From a virus: 24,957 nucleotides of DNA. A program made the position numbers and the translations under genes. Location: positions 1-24,957 of the IMG/VR virus record IMGVR_UViG_3300037882_001482; one strand, given 5' to 3'. The notes under the pieces are model-generated. The model had not been told where the DNA came from. It worked only from the letters and a program-made list of their open reading frames with translations, and made no database searches. Every line of letters begins with the position of its first letter. The stretch's first letter is position 1. Shown piece after piece: positions 22,574-24,957 of this stretch.

Positions 22574-23023
22574 ATGTGGAAAATAAATAAAGATAAACTC
22601 GACAAGATGATGGACGAAAAAGGCTATGGTTATAAAACTTTCATAGAAGCTGCTAAAATAAGTGGTAGCTGCTTTAAAACTTATAGATTAGGATTAGTTA
22701 AGAATGTTAAAGGGAAGCTACTTAATTTCTTAAAAGCTCTAAATTGCAAAGAAGAGGATATTTGTGATTGGATAGAGGAGTACTGTCTTGATTGTAATGT
22801 TATAATAGAAAGACATATATCTGTACGATGTGAAAGTTGTGTAAAAATTGACCAATTCAATAAAAGGCAAATTAAAAATCTTAAACAAAATCAAAAGAAC
22901 CAAAATAAAGTATTAAAAAGGAAAAATTGGTATGAAGGAGAATATCCGCCATGCTACAGAACTGAAACGTTAGTAGGGAAGCCTATCCAAGAAGAAGTTC
23001 CCAACCATTGCCAGTCTGCTTAA
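22574..23023 (+). CDS. HTH plus zinc-ribbon protein
   Basis: The protein has 149 residues. The N-terminal part (about 7-64) resembles a Cro/XRE helix-turn-helix (KLDKMMDEKGYGYKTFIEAA then ISGSCFKTYRLG), though somewhat divergent. A four-Cys zinc ribbon follows (C71, C74, C86, C89: CLDCNVIIERHISVRCESC). The C-terminal 50 residues are Lys/Asn/Gln-rich (KRQIKNLKQNQKNQNKVLKR). A DNA-binding regulator is likely. The start is preceded by AAGGAGTAAATAA. The end overlaps the GNAT gene by 41 bp tail to tail on the opposite strand, with no terminator visible between them. Confidence 0.65.
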   Translation: MWKINKDKLDKMMDEKGYGYKTFIEAAKISGSCFKTYRLGLVKNVKGKLLNFLKALNCKEEDICDWIEEYCLDCNVIIERHISVRCESCVKIDQFNKRQIKNLKQNQKNQNKVLKRKNWYEGEYPPCYRTETLVGKPIQEEVPNHCQSA

Positions 23024-23414
23024 ACCCCATTCTTTGGTAGAAGTTGTTACCTCTATCGTTTTGCTTGTTGCAATTCAGGCATATATTTGAATAGCCTTCT
23101 TCTTTTGTTTGGCTAACAACACGCCTCATTAACTCCCTAGTAGCAAAACCCCGATGCTCTGGAAGTGTGGCAACGTTATCAAGCTTTCTTGTAAGGTTAG
23201 GGGCTGCACCCATCACGAGGATATCTTGAGTGGCTATCAAAGATACTACGTCACCCTTATGCAAAATAACGTGTTGTTTATAATTAGAAACCTTAGTTAT
23301 ACGGTCTATTACGGATATATAGTCTTCCTCTGTCATCTTTGGATTTAGTAGCTTGGCAACCTCGTATGAGCGGTACATATCTTTTGGTGTATCAAATATT
23401 GCAATTTCATACAT
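22983..23414 (-). CDS. GNAT-family acetyltransferase
   Basis: The protein has 143 residues. The acetyl-CoA-binding motif A is at about 80-100 (NVATLPEHRGFATRELMRRV, with H87, R88, G89). Motif B follows with NNFYQRMGF (about 123-131). The family acetylates amines, from aminoglycosides and peptide N-termini to aminoacyl-tRNA and aminoacyl-nucleotide inhibitors; the substrate here cannot be read from sequence. Its start overlaps the stop of the tryptophanyl-tRNA synthetase by 8 bp, so the two are translated together and may work together. The end overlaps the HTH/zinc-ribbon gene on the opposite strand. Confidence 0.85.
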   Translation of the reverse strand: MYEIAIFDTPKDMYRSYEVAKLLNPKMTEEDYISVIDRITKVSNYKQHVILHKGDVVSLIATQDILVMGAAPNLTRKLDNVATLPEHRGFATRELMRRVVSQTKEEGYSNICLNCNKQNDRGNNFYQRMGFKQTGNGWELLLG

Positions 23415-24156
23415 GGCTGCTTCTTAACTCGTTAATTATTAAGTCCGTTACATGTTTTTTTAAAGGCTCGTTTTTACCGTTATAAAAATACTCACAACCC
23501 AAAGCTTTTGATATTTCTAAAAGGTTAGATATTCCCTCTGGTGAGCTCACAGCCATCTTTATTTTTCTTGAAATATCATCTTTATTATCATTTAAATAAA
23601 CACACCCATTCTCATCATCATCTGATTTGCTCATCTTTTTGAGTGGGTTTGACAATGACATTATACGCTTACCAACAGGAGACGTAACCGCAACAGGCTC
23701 TTTTCTGCCAGTTTTGCGAGCAAGCTCTCTAACAAGTTCTAAATGTTGGCTTTGGTCTTCTCCTATAGGCACATGAGTACCTTTGTGATAAAAAATATCG
23801 GCAGCCATCAAAACAGGATAAGCATATAATGCTAATGTACCGCCTTTTTGCTTGTACTGTGTCATATTATCAAGTCTGGAGGTGTTCGCATAAAATGATA
23901 GTTCATGCAGGATACTTAAAATACCTGCTTTTGATTGCGATTGTAACCATAAGCTAGATTGTGATAAGCCACAATTTTTTAAAGCTAATAGAGTATCAGC
24001 AATTTCTTGGTTGCTATGCTGCCCATGCATATTTGCAACAAAAAATACACATCTATTACCTGCATCTTGTAACTTTCTCCAACTCTTAATAGCTCCAAGA
24101 TAATTACCTAGATGCAACTTTCCGCTTGGGCGGATTCCAGAAACGTATTTATTCAT
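23407..24156 (-). CDS. trpS: Short tryptophanyl-tRNA synthetase
   Basis: The protein has 249 residues against about 330 in bacterial TrpRS. The class I HIGH-like motif SGKLHLGNY is at 11-19 and the KMSKS loop at 174-178 (LKKMSKSDD). The motif YPVLMAADIF (113-122) keeps the Asp (D120) that reads the tryptophan indole in known TrpRS. GEDQSQHLEL (132-141) and GISNLLEI (208-215) are also conserved. What is missing is most of the C-terminal helical part after about residue 245 and some of the connecting insert, which contributes to anticodon binding. It could charge tRNA-Trp or act as a modified binder. It lies 4 bp after the 70-residue gene. No tRNA gene was seen in the window. Confidence 0.9.
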   Translation of the reverse strand: MNKYVSGIRPSGKLHLGNYLGAIKSWRKLQDAGNRCVFFVANMHGQHSNQEIADTLLALKNCGLSQSSLWLQSQSKAGILSILHELSFYANTSRLDNMTQYKQKGGTLALYAYPVLMAADIFYHKGTHVPIGEDQSQHLELVRELARKTGRKEPVAVTSPVGKRIMSLSNPLKKMSKSDDDENGCVYLNDNKDDISRKIKMAVSSPEGISNLLEISKALGCEYFYNGKNEPLKKHVTDLIINELRSSHV

Positions 24157-24160
24157 ATCT

Positions 24161-24373
24161 TCAATTCATCGTTGGGTTGGTTAGTATTTTCTCTATCATA
24201 TGCTCCGTAGGGAATCCATCTTGTAGCGATGCCTCAAACACTCCTAGAACCATAGGCAATAAGTCATCTAGCAGATTTTCATTAAGTTTACGCCTTTTAA
24301 AGTACATCATAGTTTCTTCAAATGCTAAATCAAAATCAGATTGTTTTATTGTGTATTTTTTATCATTTATCAT
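24161..24373 (-). CDS. Unknown protein (70 aa)
   Basis: The protein has 70 residues, begins MINDKKYTIKQSDFDLAFEE and has mainly helical, charged sequence (TMMYFKRRKLNENLLDDLLP) without membrane segment. It is tightly packed: the ATG overlaps the stop of the leucine-rich-repeat gene as ATGA, and the TrpRS gene starts 4 bp after its stop. Function is not recognised. Operon placement suggests a partner of the neighbouring genes, but no direct evidence is visible. Confidence 0.6.
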   Translation of the reverse strand: MINDKKYTIKQSDFDLAFEETMMYFKRRKLNENLLDDLLPMVLGVFEASLQDGFPTEHMIEKILTNPTMN

Positions 24374-24957
24374 TGCTTGCCCCCTGTTGTTACTTGTTTA
24401 AAAGCCTTACCTTGATAACGTTCTTTTGTTTCAACTAAGATTTCTTCAAGTGTATATTTTTTCTTTAAACTCTTGGAATCCATAAACGATTTAACCCCAA
24501 GACGGCAAGCACCAGTTATTGCTCTGTAAATAAATGCCCATTCTTGGGGAGTTTTTTCTGTGGATAGAGGCATGTTTTTATATTCTTCAACATCACGCTC
24601 TGTTGTTTTAAACAAAAGCTCCTCTACAGCTTCTTTTACGCTATTTCCGTGAGCAAACTTACCTTCATTATTTGCAGCTATATAAACAAATTCGGTAGTT
24701 GCAATTTTACAGGTCTTATAAACAAAAACGTCGCCTTTTTTTCTTTTTGATATCATCTTTGTCAGTATATTATCTGCAAATATAAACCCCTTTTTTAAAA
24801 AACAATCAAACATATTTTCATAAGTTTTAGGGCAGCCAGATAATGAGGTTAGGTTGTTGTTGGAGCAATAAAAACCTCCACCCACATTCTCAGGGCAGCC
24901 AGATAATGAGGTTAGGTTGTTGTTGAAGCAATAAAAACCTCCACCCACATTCTCAGG
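24370..24957 (-). CDS. Leucine-rich-repeat-type protein, N-terminus off window
   Basis: The frame is open to the right edge, so the gene continues beyond the window; at least 195 residues are visible. The upstream part consists of 21-residue repeats with LTSLSGCPENVGGGFYC and NNN loops, a leucine-rich-repeat-like solenoid seen in phage and bacterial proteins. The C-terminal part (about the last 145 residues) has MISKRKKGDVFVYKTCKIAT, EGKFAHGNSVKEAVEELLFK and AITGACRLGVKSFMDSKSLK then YTLEEIL. This tail domain is one I recall from other phage LRR proteins but it has no name known to me. It probably binds another protein. The stop overlaps the 70-residue gene start as ATGA. Confidence 0.75.
   Translation of the reverse strand, partial: PENVGGGFYCFNNNLTSLSGCPENVGGGFYCSNNNLTSLSGCPKTYENMFDCFLKKGFIFADNILTKMISKRKKGDVFVYKTCKIATTEFVYIAANNEGKFAHGNSVKEAVEELLFKTTERDVEEYKNMPLSTEKTPQEWAFIYRAITGACRLGVKSFMDSKSLKKKYTLEEILVETKERYQGKAFKQVTTGGKQ
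24829..24957 (-). repeat. 63-bp tandem DNA repeats in LRR gene
   Basis: The unit beginning AGGGCAGCCAGATAATGAGG starts at 24829 and again at 24892, and a third copy starts at 24955 at the window edge. The two complete units differ at one base (TTGGAGC against TTGAAGC, changing Ser to Phe). The period of 63 bp equals 21 codons. This near-identity at DNA level points to recent duplication of protein repeats, and repeat number may vary between isolates. Confidence 0.9.

Noticed and set aside
23407-24156. TrpRS as a sign that this phage reads TGA as tryptophan.
   Set aside because: Several genes end at TGA with coupled starts (terminase, TrpRS, HNH, 337-residue gene), and I see no suppressor tRNA in the window. 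TGA acts as a stop here.
24829-24957. A CRISPR array at the right edge.
   Set aside because: The 63-bp units are contiguous with no spacers and stay in one reading frame, encoding LRR units.

Overview
This window looks like about 25 kb of an AT-rich, tailed double-stranded DNA phage with podovirus-like structural genes. The layout is compact: gene ends overlap as ATGA or GTGA, spacers are short, and there are two opposed gene blocks. The host is probably a proteobacterium. One repressor (15079-15426) carries a helix-turn-helix pattern that I associate mostly with Alphaproteobacteria, but that host call is an inference. No integrase, endolysin or DNA polymerase is visible, so lifestyle and lysis genes remain open.

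Late block (1-14077, minus strand, read right to left). A near-consensus sigma70-type promoter at 14110-14137 is followed by a SAP-domain protein, small and large terminase subunits, portal, scaffold, major capsid protein, a possible decoration protein, a connector/adaptor, an appendage protein, a small unknown, a tail-collar fibre protein, a large beta-rich tail protein with two duplicated insert domains, and then small unknown and ejection/virion-type proteins running off the left edge.

Small-gene block (14241-15426, plus strand). It runs divergently from the late block and holds five short genes, two of them probable membrane proteins, ending in an XRE-type repressor and a hairpin terminator. 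Two of these genes (21 and 40 codons) are very short.

Insertion (15501-18083). This is a complete IS1595-family (ISXO2-like) element of 2583 bp with perfect 25-bp terminal inverted repeats and an 8-bp target duplication TATTTAAT. Besides the transposase it carries two passenger genes: a P63C-domain protein and a PemK/MazF-like protein. It landed at the stop codon of a phage gene, and that stop is still TAG.

Early/replication block (18083-23023). Two small minus-strand genes diverge from a regulatory interval with repeated TTTATCAA boxes and a hairpin. To the right on the plus strand come an HNH endonuclease, a DnaT/O-like replication protein, a DnaB-like helicase, an XRE regulator, a frameshifted small gene, small unknowns, and an HTH plus zinc-ribbon protein. 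The replication-protein gene contains clustered palindromic repeats followed by an AT- and purine-rich tract. This is the arrangement of the lambda origin inside gene O, and is a good candidate origin.

Right-end operon (24957-22983, minus strand). A leucine-rich-repeat-type protein, a 70-residue unknown, a shortened but motif-complete tryptophanyl-tRNA synthetase and a GNAT acetyltransferase are packed head to tail. This synthetase/acetyltransferase pair is the most unusual cargo and may act in translation or counter-defence.
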